Under the pieces are notes generated by a model, which was not told where the DNA came from, made no database searches, and saw nothing but the letters and a program-made list of their open reading frames with translations. From NCBI RefSeq assembly GCF_905171775.1, contig NC_053491.1:225602486-225666485 (forward strand): a stretch of 64,000 nt of DNA. The letters are read 5' to 3'. Shown here piece by piece: positions 24,791 through 35,786 of this stretch (position 1 is its first letter; the number at the start of each line of letters is the position of its first letter). The translations under genes and the position numbers were made by a program. This DNA comes from Rana temporaria (taxonomy: Eukaryota > Chordata > Amphibia > Anura > Ranidae).

Positions 24791-25707
24791 CCACTTGCCG
24801 ACCGCGCACCGCCGTTATACGTCCACAAGGTGGCTCGGCTGGGCGAGAGCACGTAGTATGACGTCCTCTCTCCCAGCCGCCACTAGGGGACCGATCGCCG
24901 CCGGGCACCCGCGATTGCTCGTTACAGAGCGGGGACCGGGAGCTGTGTGTGTAAACACACAGCTCCCGGTCCTGTCAGCAGGGGAAATGCTGATCTTCGG
25001 TTCATACAATGTATGAACAGAGGATCAGTGTTTCCCCTAGTGAGGCCACCCCCCCCCCCCACAGTAAGAACACACCCAGGCATACTTAACCCCTTCCCCT
25101 AGTGTTAACCCCTTCACTGCCAGTGGCATTTTTATAGTAATCCAATGCATTTTTATAGCACTGATCGCTATAAAAATGCCAATGGTCCCAAAAATGTGTC
25201 AAAAGTGTCCGAAGTGTCCGCCATAATGTCGCAGTACCGAAAAAAAAATCGCTGATCGCCACCATTACTAGTAAAAAAAATATAATAAAAATGACATAAA
25301 AATACCCCCTATTTTGTAAACGCTATAACTTTTGCGCAAACCAATCAATAAACGCTTATTGCGATTTTTTTTAACGAAAAATATGTAGAAGAAAACGTAT
25401 CGGCCTAAACTGAGGAAAAAAATGTTTTTTTATATATTTTTGGGGGATATTTATTATAGCAAAATGTAAAAAATATTCATTTTTTTCAAAATTGTCGCTC
25501 TATTTTTGTTTATAGCGCAAAAACTAAAAACCGCAGAGGTGATAAAATACCACCAAAAGAAAGCTCTATTTGTGGGAAAAAAAGGACGCCAATTTTGTTT
25601 GGGAGCCACGTCGCACGACCGCGCAATTGTCTGTTAAAGCGACGCAGTCCCGAATCGCAAAAAGTACTCTGGTCTTTGGGCAGCAATATGGTCCGGGGGG
25701 TAAGTGG
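24791..25707. mobile_element. TTAA-flanked element, copy 1
   Basis: Flanked by TTAA at 24787-24790 and 25708-25711. Ends ccacttgccgacc and ggtccggggggtaagtgg are imperfect inverted repeats starting with CC. The TTAA duplication with CC-starting ends fits piggyBac-type transposition, though the class is inferred. No transposase. The interior includes a 16-bp inverted pair around gggaccgggagctgtg (about 24930-24970) and a block ending ...gcgaccgcgcaattgtctg. Relatives at 28175 and 28009. Confidence 0.75.
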
Positions 25708-25711
25708 TTAA

Positions 25712-25979
25712 CAAAAATACACCTGGAAGTTGTTGAAGTATTGGTTTCTATGCAGAGCTGCACCATATTTTGCACTCAATGTGAAATGGGTCTAAATGTG
25801 GTAAAGTTTCACTTTGCAAAGAATACCCAAATCATGTGCTAACAAAAATAAAGAAAATAGTTTTTGTTTGCACATGATGGGATATTGGAAGTCAGCAGAG
25901 CTCCACCTCATTCACTAAGCTTTGGAGCGAATTTCCATGCAAAGTGAACAGCCTTTTCGCTTTTAGTGAATCAACCCCA
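25712..25979. mobile_element. Right part of a tggggttgattta-type MITE
   Basis: The segment ending gtgaatcaacccca at 25979 is the complement of tggggttgatttactag, which occurs at 22632. Internal phrases such as ggtttctatgcagagctgca match the arms of the MITE at 39239. Whether 22632 and 25979 are the two ends of one element stuffed with insertions is unproven. Confidence 0.45.
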
Positions 25980-26446
25980 ATATCAACATAGAGATTGGAT
26001 GCAAACAAAATTAAACTCACCTCATTGCTGGTCCGGTTGATCACCCATTCTTCATCCGTGTTCAGCAGTCAGATCATTATGCTTTTATTTTTAACATAAT
26101 TCACTTAGCTTTCATGTACTTTTAGCCTGATCTGGGTACTGTACACAGACATCAGGCATAAAATTAAGTAAAATGCAGTATGTTTTCCATCGCTTCTGAG
26201 TTGCTATAGCACTAGCTTCTTCTGATTTGCTTTTGAGTTGCTTTGAATTGTTTAAATTGCATTTGCAATTACATTACAAAAGCCTGTGTGCACCAGAACC
26301 CTAGGATTTTGTAAAAAAGAATTATGCACAAGGATATCCATAAGCAAATCTAGGACCAATGCACTGCATTATTTTAGTATAGACATGTCAAATTAAACAG
26401 AATTGTAGTGCAGCGATGCAGTTACCAGAATTTAGTAAAATAAAAC
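25980..26446. other. No feature recognised
   Basis: A/T-rich sequence with no visible repeat boundary. Confidence 0.35.
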
Positions 26447-26450
26447 TTAA

Positions 26451-26951
26451 AGCGGTAGTTCACCCTCACTGACTTGATTTTACCATCGAGACAGGCATTG
26501 TAGCGCGAGCTACAGTATGCCTGTCCCGATTTTTTTAACCCCGGACTCACCTTGTAATCGGACATCGTAGATTTCGGCTCCCGCGGGGAATGGGCGTTCC
26601 TATGGAGAGGGAGGATGATTGACGGCCGGCCCTGGCACGTCACTCTCCCCGAAGACAGCCGGAGTAGGTCTCGGCTCTTCACGGCGCCTGCGCACAGGCT
26701 ATGCGCAGGCGCCGTGAAGAGCCAAGCCTATTTTGGCTATTTCCGGAGAAGCGTGACGCGCCAGAGCCGGCCGTCAATCATCCTCCGTCTCCATAGGCAC
26801 GCCCATTCCCCGGTATCTTCGATCTACGAGTACAAGGTGAGTACGGGGGTAAAAAATTCGGGACAGGCATACTGTAGCTCGCGCTACAATGCCTGATTTT
26901 ATGGTAAAAGAAAAAAAAATTTTTTTTTCGTTGATAGGGTGAACCCCCGCT
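26451..26951. mobile_element. TTAA-flanked foldback (agcggtagttcaccct)
   Basis: TTAA at 26447-26450 and 26952-26955. Ends agcggtagttcaccct and agggtgaacccccgct match 14/16 as inverted repeats. The interior is a long palindrome: ctacagtatgcctgtccc against gggacaggcatactgtag, and tgacggccggccctgg against its counterpart, centred near the ggcgcctgcgcacaggctat segment. It contains no open frame of note. Confidence 0.8.
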
Positions 26952-27000
26952 TTAAAGGGGCAACATTATGTCTACCTCGAGCAACACCTACTTAATTCTA

Positions 27001-27525
27001 ATGCCGCGTGTACACGGCCGTTTTTCTTGTCCTAGAAAAAACAAAGTTTTTCTCGACGTGATTCTTGTCAAGCCTGCCTTGCCTACACAAGATCGTGAAA
27101 AAAAAAAAAATGCTGGAGCAAATCGCGGTGACGTACAACACGTACGACTGCACTATAAAGGGGAAGTTCCATTCGGATGGCGCCACCCTTTGGGCTGCTT
27201 TTGCTGATTTCCTGTTAGTAATAGTTTGGTGAGAGACGATTCGCGCTTATCAGTCTTCGTGCTTTTCAGTCTGTTACAGCGTGATGAATGTGCTATCTCC
27301 ATTACAAACGTTAGTTTTACCATAACGAGTGCTCCCGTCTCATAAATAATGACGTGAAAAACGACAACGTGAAAAACGACGAGAAAATTTAGAGCATGTT
27401 CTAAATTTTTAATGCCCATTTTTCACGTCGATAAAAATGCTCTGGAGCCCACACACGGTCGTTTTTAATGTCATTTAAAAAAAATTGCATTTTTCACGTC
27501 ATGAAAAACGGTCGTGTGTAAGCAT
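27001..27525. mobile_element. Harbinger-like MITE, relative of 2162
   Basis: Starts atgccgcgtgtacacggcc and ends ggtcgtgtgtaagcat. Shares internal phrases with 2162-2604 in the same order (gattcttgtcaagcctgcct, gtgacgtacaacacgtacga, cgccaccctttgggctg). The right end is less conserved, so the boundary is approximate. Confidence 0.7.
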
Positions 27526-27538
27526 TTTTTATGCCTAA

Positions 27539-27781
27539 GGACTGGTTCACACCTATACATTGTTTAGTGTGTTTTCAGTTATGCAGAAACAGACTACAGT
27601 CCATTTAATATGGGTTTCCTATGGGTCACGTGCAAATCTGTGCATTTTATAGAAAAGGCCTTGGACCAGCAAGTTGTGTTTTTGGTTTCATAAAATTCAG
27701 TGGATCAAAAATGTATATTGAAAACGCAAATAGCCTCTGGAATATGCATCAAATGCAAACTGCATAGGTGTGGACCAGGCC
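27539..27781. mobile_element. MITE, diverged ggctggattcacacc family
   Basis: Left ggactggttcacacctata and right cataggtgtggaccaggcc are inverted repeats, and the centre has gggtttcctatgg as in the smaller copies at 23759 and 24556. Confidence 0.6.
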
Positions 27782-28174
27782 CAAAAGAAGATTATAGCAC
27801 TTTGATAATTAACAATATTGTAATAATTGGGAAGTTATAAAAATATTTTGTGAAGCATTAGGTGGCAAAATCATGGATTAAAATGTAGCCTTTTTAACCG
27901 GAGAACAGCTAGGGCGTCATGCAATTTAAATCCTTAAACCAGCTGAGTTACCCAAAGAAGCAGTACACAGGGCCCAAAAAACACCATCAACATACCTGCT
28001 TTGTTTAACTACTTAATGACCAGAAGATTACCCCCCCTTAATGACCAGGTCATTTTTAGCGATACGGCACTGTGTCGCTTTAACTGACAATTGCGCGGTC
28101 GTGCGATGACTTACCCAAACAAAATTGATGCCCTTTTTTCCCTGCAAATAGAGATTTTTTTTGGTGTTATTTAA

Positions 28175-29050
28175 CCACCTGCCGACCGCTGTCAGTACAT
28201 ATACGTCAGCAGAATGACACGGCTGCACAAAGCAACGTACAGGTACGTTGCTTTGAGTTTGTGCCCGTGCCCGCAGGACCCGTGGACTCGATGTCTGCTG
28301 GTGTCCCGCAATCGTGTCAGGGAGCTGCAGAACAGGGGGATGCCTGTGTAAACAAGACATTTCCCTGTTCTGCCTTGTGACAGGACACTGATCTACTGCT
28401 CCCTGTCATTGGGAGCAGTGATCAGTGTTGTGTCACTGGTAGCCCAGCCCCCACCCAGTAAAAATCACTCCCTAGGACACACTTAACCCCTTCCTCGCCC
28501 CCTAGGGGTTAACCCCCTTCCCTGCCAGTGTCATTTACACAGTAATTAGTGCATTTTTATAGCACTGATCGCTGTATAATTGACAATGGTCCCAAAATAG
28601 CGTCAAAAGTGTCCGATGTGTCCGCCATAATGTCACAGTCAAGATAAAAATCGCAGATCACTGCAATTACTAATAAAATAATAATAATAATAAAAATGCC
28701 ATAAAACGATCCCCCATTTTGTAGACGCTATAACTTGTGTGCAAACCAATCAATATATGCTTATTGCGAATTTTTTACTGAAAATATGTAGAAGAATATA
28801 TATCGGCCTAAACTGAGAAAAAAAATGTTTTGATCTTTTTTGGGGATATTTATTATGGAGCAAAAAATAAAAACTGCAGAGGCGAACAAGTACCACCAAA
28901 ATAAAACTCAATTTGTGGGAAAATAAGGGCGTCAATTTTGTTTGGGAGCCATGTCGCACGACTGCACAATTGTCAGTTAAAGCGACGCAGTGCCGAATCG
29001 CAAAAAATGGCCCGGTCATTGGGAAGCCAAATACTCCAAGGCTGAAGTGG
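28175..29050. mobile_element. TTAA-flanked element, copy 2, nested
   Basis: TTAA at 28171-28174 and 29051-29054. Starts ccacctgccgacc and ends gctgaagtgg. Same family and same orientation as 24791-25707, inserted in a TTAA of copy 3. Confidence 0.78.
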
Positions 29051-29254
29051 TTAATCACCTGTGCAGGAAAAAAAAATTTGCACCAAAAAAAATTAATAAT
29101 AATATTTTTGACTTTTTGCTATAAAAAATATCCCCCCCCCCCCAAAAAAATAGATAAAAAAATATCTTCATCAGTTTAGGCCAATATGTATTCCACAAAT
29201 TTTTGGTAAAAAAAAAGCAATAACCGTATATTGATTGGTTTCGCAAAAGATATA

Positions 29255-30000
29255 GGCCCGGATTCACAGACACTGGCGCATATTTATGCCGCCGTAGCGT
29301 ATCTCCTTTACGCTACGCCAACGCAGCGCAGAGAGGCAAGCACTGAATTCACAAAGCACTTCCTCCCAAATCTGCGCTGGGTTTCCAAGGCGTAAGTCGG
29401 CGTAAGTGGAAGTGGGCGTGAGCCATGCTAATGAGGCGTGACCCCATGCAAATGATGGGCCGAGCGCCAGACAGATACGAATCGCCAACTGCGCATGCGC
29501 TGTCCCGTGGGCGCATATCAGTGCGCATGCTCACAATCACGTCGGAACAACTGCCTAAGATACGTCGGATCCCTGCCTACGGCGTGAATGTAACCTACGC
29601 CTAGTCATATTCACATCCTACGTAAACTACGTAAAATACGTCGGCTTGTGTTCCCTGGTGCAGCCCTTTGCATGGATGCTGCTGAGTTACACCTCCTTTA
29701 TGGGGCATAACTTTACGCCGGACATATGACTTTACACGCACTGCGTCGGACGGACGTACGTTCGTGAATCGGCGCATCCCCCCCATTTGCATATGTGAAT
29801 AGAAAATCAATGGGAGCGCCAAATACGTCCAGCGTAAATATGCACCCACTCTACGCTGGCGTAGGCAAGTTACGTCGGTCGGATGAAGCCTATTTTCAGG
29901 CGTATCTTAGTTTCTGAGTCGCATAGATACGACGGCGCATATTTGCACTTATGCGGCGTATCTCGAGATACGTCGGCGCAAGTGCTTTGTGAATCCGGCC
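29255..30000. mobile_element. GC-rich MITE, nested
   Basis: Ends ggcccggattcacag and ttgtgaatccggcc, with ATA on both sides (29252-29254, 30001-30003). Removal restores a continuous sequence like the equivalent part of the 24791 copy. The interior is full of tacgtcgg/cgtaagtc-type cores. Confidence 0.8.
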
Positions 30001-30059
30001 ATAGCGTCTACAAAATAGAGAATAGATTTATTAGTGTGTCACATATATTTAAAGATAAT

Positions 30060-30801
30060 GGCCCAGATTCACGTAGGGCGGCGTTACATTGGACGGGTGT
30101 AGCGTATCGTATTTACGCTACGCCGCCGCAACTTAGAGAGGCAAGTGCAGTATTCACAAAGCACTTGCGTCCTAAGTTACTGCGGCGTAGCGTAAATCTG
30201 CCGGCGTAAGCGCGCGTAATTCAAATGATGAAGAGGTGGGCGTGTTTTATGTAAATTAAACATGACCCCATGTAAATTACGCTTCGAACGAACGGCGCAT
30301 GCGTCATCCGTGGACGTATCCCAGTGCGCATGCGTCGGATAGAATGCCTAAGATACGTCGAACACTGCCTACGACGTGAACGTAACTTACGCACAGCCCT
30401 ATTTGCGTACGACTTACGTAAACGACGTAAAAAGATACGCTTGTTCCGACGTCCATACCTTTCATGGGCTGCGCCACCTAGAGACCAGCTTTAACTTTAC
30501 GCCGGCGTATGTCTTACGTAAACGGCGTTACTAATTGCGACTGGTGTACGTACATTCGTAAATCGGCGTATCTTGCTCATTTACATATTCAACGCGGAAA
30601 TCAACTGAAGCACCACCTAGCGGCCAGCGTAAATATGCACCCCAAGATACGACGGCGTAGGAGACTTACGCCGCTCGTATCTTGGCCAAATCTATGCGTA
30701 ACTGATTCTATGAATCAGGCGCATAGATACGACGGCGGCCATTCAGATTTACGACGGCGTATCTGGAGATACGCCGTCGTAAGTATTTAACAATCTGGGC
30801 C
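30060..30801. mobile_element. GC-rich MITE, ggcccagattcac end
   Basis: Ends ggcccagattcac and caatctgggcc, with AAT on both sides (30057-30059, 30802-30804). The right half has palindromes around gatacgacggcg. It shares long stretches with 37719-38300 (gtaaatatgcaccccaagat, tacgacggcgtaggagactt), so the two are close relatives. Confidence 0.8.
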
Positions 30802-30804
30802 AAT

Positions 30805-31581
30805 ATCATCAGTTTATAAAACGCAGCTACAAAAACTCCTAAATCATCCATAGTCTTGTTATTTTACCTTTCAATGTTTATATAGGATTTTATGTTTCCT
30901 TTTATACAATCGACACAATGATTATAAGCAGATATTCAAAAAATGTGAAGAAACAAAATTTTGGACAGTAGCCAAGCTTTCAGGACGGGCCTGTAGGCAG
31001 AGTTGGTTACCACAAAGGATCTGTTGTCAGTAACTAATGCATTCTATCCTTTTATCAGTCAAGGCTTAATATTTTCTTTTGATATCCCTGACCCATAATT
31101 GACTCCAAAAATGAATGCTTTTTAAATTTCACAAGCATGACCTTTTCATAATTCATAAGCAGGTCATAAAACTTGACACAATTATTATTAGTTTATTGTT
31201 AAATATTAACCTATATGTACACATCACTAGTATGACACATACATTTTTGTCTGAAAATGTGATAAACAATAACATAATAAGCATTGAAACTGATAAGGAT
31301 AAGTTATTAAACAAATGATGTTCTATTTATTGTAGTACTATAAATCTTTATTAGTGGACTTTTTAGCATTTATACAAGTCTGCATAAATATATTTCTGAC
31401 ATGTCATAATATACAACAGCAAATCTGTAGCTTTTATACAAAAAAATGTTTTATTAATAAAAGTCTTTGTCTAAGAATCAATGAATCTACAAGGGTTAAG
31501 CAAATTCTGTTTGAAACTTGCAATACCCAATCTTAGAGGCAAACCCAAATTAAAGGGAGTTGAAAAGGTTCGTTTTTTATT
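30805..31581. other. No feature recognised
   Basis: Very A/T-rich, no visible repeat boundary, no convincing exon. It may be ordinary intergenic or intronic DNA. Confidence 0.4.
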
Positions 31582-31591
31582 TTCTAGATAG

Positions 31592-31959
31592 TTTTAAATT
31601 ATTATTTTTTTTTAATTATTTTTTATTGTTTTCGCATAGAAGAAAAAGAACTTTACAAACTTTCTTACATTTTTTTTTTTTTAAATCAACAACCGTTATA
31701 AAATGTATAAGTTCTTCTTACATATAACATTAACATATACATATTACATACTACAAAATTACAATTAAATTTGTGTGGGTACAGAATTAGATCCATCCTT
31801 ATAATACTATATCTATGATGGTGGAAATAAAACACCCCCTCTAAATTTAAACTCTCTCCTTCTCTTTTAGTGAAAAAGAGGGAGCAGGAGCGAGGGAGTT
31901 CTATCCAAATATTTCCATATATTCTGTACCTGCTCCCCCCCCCTGCACCCAACCCATAC

Positions 31960-32010
<51 letters not shown>

Positions 32011-33038
32011 CCCATGTGTCTCTTGTCGTCAGACCAAGAGAATAATAATAAATAAAAAATAAAAAAGGGGGGGGGTCTCCCTTTTATAGTGCAACCCCTA
32101 CCTATCGCCATATCCATATATGTGTCCTTACTTTTTAAGGAAATTAAGTGGTGGACCTTCTGTCCTCCCAATCACTTCATATTATGTGAGACAAAAAAAA
32201 AAGGGAGGAGAGAGGGGAGCAAATTCCTTCCTGAGTGCCAGTCTACAGATTTTCTTCTTTCCCCATAATCTTCAAATAGATCGGAGATTGTTTAAAGTTT
32301 ATCCACTTCCCCCAAGTTTCTTGAAATGTTTTTTCTGCATCTTCTTGAGAGCTTATTAATTCCTCCATTACCCTTATTTTATCTACCTCACTAAACCATT
32401 CCTTTATCCTTGGTGGATCCTTCATTCTCCAGTATCTTGGGATTAATGCTTTCGCTGCATTTAATAGAAATGGGGTAGGGGAAGCTCTGTATTCTTTCCT
32501 CTGACCTTCCATAGCATGGAATAAGCATTTCCAGGGATCCAATCCTATCTCCTTCCCTTCAATCTGTTTCATTAGGCCTAGTACCTCCACCCAATATGTT
32601 TGGATCAATCTACATTGCCACCAAATATGAGCATGGTTTCCCTCTTCCCCACATTCCCTCCAACACAGGGGTGATGTATCATGATTTATTTTATGCATTT
32701 TAGTGGGTACCATTTGGTCAATAATTTATAGTTCATTTCTTTCACTTTTGTATCCTTTGAGGTGGATTGTACATAGTCCATATCCCTCTTCTTCAACCTC
32801 TCTGGGACTTTTTGGTTTAGTTCTATCTCCCATTTTTCCAGAGGGTGTATTAACCCATCTTCATTAGAAGCTATCAACAACCTATATATTTTAGAGATCA
32901 TCCCATTTCTGCTCACCCCTCCTTGGTCTATCAGTCTCTCCCAGGGATTTAATCTTTCAGCACTTCGTAAGGGTTTTGGAAGGGATTCAATAAAATGTTG
33001 CCATCCCACTGGGATGTTCCGTATTTCTCTCGTAATTC
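31592..33038 (-). mobile_element. 5'-truncated L1/Tx1-type LINE, 10-bp TSD
   Basis: The perfect direct repeat ttctagatag lies at 31582-31591 and 33039-33048. Between them, on the minus strand, are the C-terminal part of ORF2, a 3' untranslated region of about 650 bp and an A/T-rich tail with aataaaaaataatta (31596-31635). A (TA)n tract sits in the 3' part (31963-32006). 5' truncation plus target duplication is the usual outcome of target-primed reverse transcription. Confidence 0.85.
32243..33038 (-). pseudogene. LINE ORF2 C-terminal region, one frameshift
   Basis: Two overlapping minus-strand frames (32686-33038, then 32243-32713) make up the last part of an L1-clade ORF2. Upstream part: NPWERLIDQGG, GMISKIYRLL, and NYKLLTKWYPLK. 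Downstream part: SPLCWRECGEEGNHAHIWWQC, then FLLNAAKALIPRYWR. L1-type ORF2 proteins have this order after the reverse transcriptase domain: a WY.TP block, CW.C, H.WW.C, and an AK..I...W segment. The frame changes within 32686-32713, where the WYP residues can be read in both frames. Apart from that one shift the frame is open, so the insertion is fairly recent. The endonuclease and polymerase parts are absent because of 5' truncation. Confidence 0.85.
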
Positions 33039-33058
33039 TTCTAGATAGGTTCGTTTAA

Positions 33059-33311
33059 GCTAGTGCATTGTTGGTTCACTTACCTTTTCCTTCGATTTCC
33101 CCTCTAAAATTTTTTTTTCTTTGTTTTCTTTGTCTGAATTTCTCACTTACTGTTCCTCCTCAGTAAGCTGTTCTGGCTGACTAACCCCCAACCAGATGTT
33201 GGGGGCAAGCTTACTGAGGAGAAACAGGAAGTGAGAAATTCAGACAAAGAAAAAGAACATTCAGAAGGAAAATCGAAAGAAAAAAACTAAGTGAACCAAC
33301 AATGCATTAGC
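33059..33311. mobile_element. TTAA-flanked foldback (gctagtgcattgttggttcac)
   Basis: TTAA at 33055-33058 and 33312-33315. Ends gctagtgcattgttggttca and tgaaccaacaatgcattagc match with one mismatch. The arms continue pairing inward (tgtctgaatttctcactt against aagtgagaaattcagaca; cagtaagct against agcttactg), so nearly all 253 bp form one hairpin with a short loop at 33170-33200. Confidence 0.85.
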
Positions 33312-33317
33312 TTAAAG

Positions 33318-33420
33318 CAGGGGTCTCAATGTACCGGCCCGCGGGCCATTTGCGGCCCGCGGACCGGTTATAAATGGCCCACAGGCAGGGCGGGGGGTGC
33401 CGCGGAAGTGGGGGGAGTAG
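33318..33420. mobile_element. hAT-like left end
   Basis: Begins caggggtctcaatgt and then ggcccgcgggccatttgcgg, wording typical of hAT MITE ends. The matching right terminus was not found, so the extent is unknown; the palindrome and minisatellite that follow may be its contents. Confidence 0.45.
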
Positions 33421-33690
33421 ATTTTCTTCACATGCAGAGTAGCGCAGGAAGCGTCTGTAATAAGTTCACTTGTCTGTCATGTCACGCTGCGGCTGCTCCC
33501 CGCCCCCCAGCGGCCCCCCCCCTCTCTTCTCGTCCATCCCTATTTGCTTGTGATATCACCTGGGATGGATGAGAAGAGAGGGGGGGCCGCGCGGGGGGGG
33601 GGGGGGGGGGGGGAGCAGCCGCAGCGTGACATGACAGACAAGTGAACTTATGACAGACGCTTCCTGCTTTACTCTGCATGTAAAGAAAAC
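33421..33690. repeat. 270-bp palindrome with G(21) tract
   Basis: Left arm begins attttcttcacatgcagagt and right arm ends with actctgcatgtaaagaaaa. The arms share acaagtgaactta, catgacagacaag and gcagccgcagcgtgaca or complements. The centre contains a run of 21 G (33593-33613) and runs of C on the opposite arm. Confidence 0.85.
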
Positions 33691-33715
33691 CACAACAAGT
33701 AAACGCTGACCTGTG

Positions 33716-34362
33716 CCCCATGTACCCTGATTGTTCCCTCATGTACCCCTCATGTGCCCCACGTACCCCTTATGTGCCCCATGTACCCTGATTGTGCCCT
33801 CATGTGCCCCATGTACTCTGATTGTGACGTCATGTGCCCCATGTACCCTGAGTGTGCCCTCATGTTCCCCATGTACCCTGATGTGCCCCATGTACCCTGA
33901 TTGTGCCCTCATGTGCCCCATGTACCCTGACGTGCCCTGATTGTGCTTCATGTACCCTGATGTGCCCCATGTACCCCGATGTGCCCCATGTACCCTGATG
34001 TGGCCCATGTGCCCCGATTGTGCCCCATGTGCTCTGATGTGCCCTCATGTGCCCCATGTACCCTGATTGTGCCCTCTTGTGCCCCATGTACCCTGATTGT
34101 GACGTCATGTGCCCCATGTACCCTGATTGTGACATCATGTTCCCCATGTACCCTGATGTGCCCCATGTACCCTGAGTGTGCCCTCATATTCCCCATGTAC
34201 CCTGATGTGCCCCATGTACCCCTCATGTGCCCTGATGTGCCCCATGTACCCTGATTGTGCCCTCATGTGCCCCATGTACCCTGATTGTGCCCTCATGTTC
34301 TCCATGTACCCTGATGTGCCCCATGTACCCTGAGTGTGCCCTCATGTTCCCCATGTACCCTG
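33716..34362. repeat. Minisatellite, 18/30-bp units
   Basis: Two interleaved units: tgccccatgtaccctgat and an extended form with tgtgccctca added. About 25 repeats over 650 bp. The 30-bp and 18-bp lengths are multiples of three, so frames stay open on both strands and give meaningless repetitive peptides. Confidence 0.9.
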
Positions 34363-34367
34363 ATTGA

Positions 34368-35000
34368 TTGTTGTGTGATTCACTTAGTGACACACCTTGA
34401 GGTATTTTAAAGAATTTATTAGGCCAAGCATAGCCTAGAAGAAGAGAGGATTAACAAGCGCACTCATGCAAACAATCAATAAGGCAATAACCTTATTCTG
34501 AGAGATATGGTTAAACACCTGCAGTATTTTGAATTACACTTGTTAACAGAAGTAACTGCTTTTAACTAGCAAGAATATATAAAGACAATCCTAACTTGCT
34601 ATAACATTCCCCATTTTGTCACACTGGCCAGTAAATGATGAAAAGAATATTAGCCGGAAAAGTTGGGGCCCATGAAAAAAGCACATTAGTTAGTCTCTTA
34701 CCATTCCCAGGGTGTCCTCTTCTGGATCTCCAGACACATGCTCTGATTCAGTAAAAGTCCAGTTTAATTTAGGCAGGGATAGAAGTTGCTGATGATCTTT
34801 TTTTCAGTCCCGCTGAGTTATCCCTTCTTTACAAGTGGTTGGAGTCTCTAGTACAGTCTGATCTCACCAGACATCCAAATCTCCCATCCTCCCAGGGAAA
34901 AGGCTCTAAATCTTTTTGCATTTAAGAGTTTGGTGCTCTGTCAGAAAGCGCACCAAACCCGCAAGATATATTAGAAATCTAATGGCTGCACCTGCACCTG
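34368..35000. other. No feature recognised
   Basis: Mixed composition. No inverted ends or domain seen. Confidence 0.35.
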
Positions 35001-35039
35001 TGTGAAAGCAGGCTAATAGGTGCCCTATTATACCCAGTG

Positions 35040-35345
35040 ACAATGACCCAAATGACCTCTCTCCTCATTGATTGGGAGCCATTGGCTCCCACTGCTGTCA
35101 ATCACAATCAGTGAGACAATAAATAGAGAGCAGGGGGCGTGGCCGAGCCACGGCTCTATGTGTCTTATGAACACAAAGAATGGGGATCGGGAACGAGCAT
35201 GCACCAGTGCTCCCATAGCAAGTGGCTTGTTATTGGGGGGCACAGGTGAAGGGGGAGGAGCCAGGAGCGCCGATGGGGGGACCCAAAAAGAAGAGAATCG
35301 GAGCTGCTCAGAGCAGGTAAGTATAATATGTTTGTCATTTTTATA
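35040..35345. mobile_element. Partial copy of the 39318 element
   Basis: The last 100 bp (gaggagccaggagc... then ggtaagtataatatgtttgt) match the right part of the TTAA element at 39318-39787 (gaggagccgagac... ggtaagtataacatgtttgt). The Tc1 element sits in its A/T-rich right end. The left end was not found. Confidence 0.5.
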
Positions 35346-35525
35346 CAGTATCTCACAGAAGTGAGTACACTCCTCACATTTTTGTAAATATTTTATTATA
35401 TCTTTTCATGTGACAACACTGAAGAAATTACACTTTGTTACAATGTAAAGTAGTGATTGTACAGCTTGTAAATCAGTGTAAATTTGCTGTCCCCTCAAAA
35501 TAACTCAACACACAGCCATTAATGT

Positions 35526-35723
35526 AGTGAAGAAAATCCAGATATACCTTTATTGGTATAAAAGACAGTCCATACAGTACAAGAAAAGCCTCACTGGTGC
35601 TTAGTAATTGCATTGGAGTGCAGCTATCTGATCTACATGACCATTGCATGCAGAGGCAGCACCCTTCATCCAGGGGAGGTTAGTGTTGAGATTACCATCT
35701 GGAGCGATATATTATTCCTACAA
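35526..35723 (-). mobile_element. Retroposed insert in Tc1 arm, 12-bp TSD
   Basis: The 12-bp repeat agccattaatgt lies at 35514-35525 and 35724-35735. The opposite arm of the same Tc1 (36957-37012, reverse complement) has this site once, uninterrupted. On the minus strand the insert ends with ccaataaaggtatatctgga then ttttcttcact, which suggests the 3' end of a LINE or SINE without a long A tail. Class unknown. Confidence 0.75.
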
Positions 35724-35786
35724 AGCCATTAATGTTAAACCGCTGATACACCCTTAAGTGAAAATGTCCACATTGGGCCCAAAGTG

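Larger units (their letters stand above)
28009..30059. mobile_element. TTAA-flanked element, copy 3, split by two insertions
   Basis: This copy starts after TTAA at 28005-28008 and lies in inverse orientation to the 24791 copy (its 28050-28150 part is the complement of the gcgcaattgtc...cgccaattttg segment). It is interrupted at TTAA by another copy of the same family (28175-29050) and at ATA by a GC-rich MITE (29255-30000). The phrase agcgtctacaaaatag at 30003 resumes the interrupted sequence. Its far end is lost near the next MITE at 30060. Confidence 0.65.

Noticed and set aside
22632..25979. One large element bounded by tggggttgattta and its complement
   Set aside because: The two ends fit, but the intervening DNA is a string of other elements and no target duplication is visible, so a single origin is unproven.
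33716..34362. Regular repeats considered as a CRISPR array
   Set aside because: Eukaryotic context and no unique spacers; the units are contiguous minisatellite repeats.
34368..34700. tgtgattcac...tttgtcaca considered as an LTR with primer-binding site
   Set aside because: No second copy of the putative LTR and no convincing primer-binding sequence or gag/pol frame in the window.
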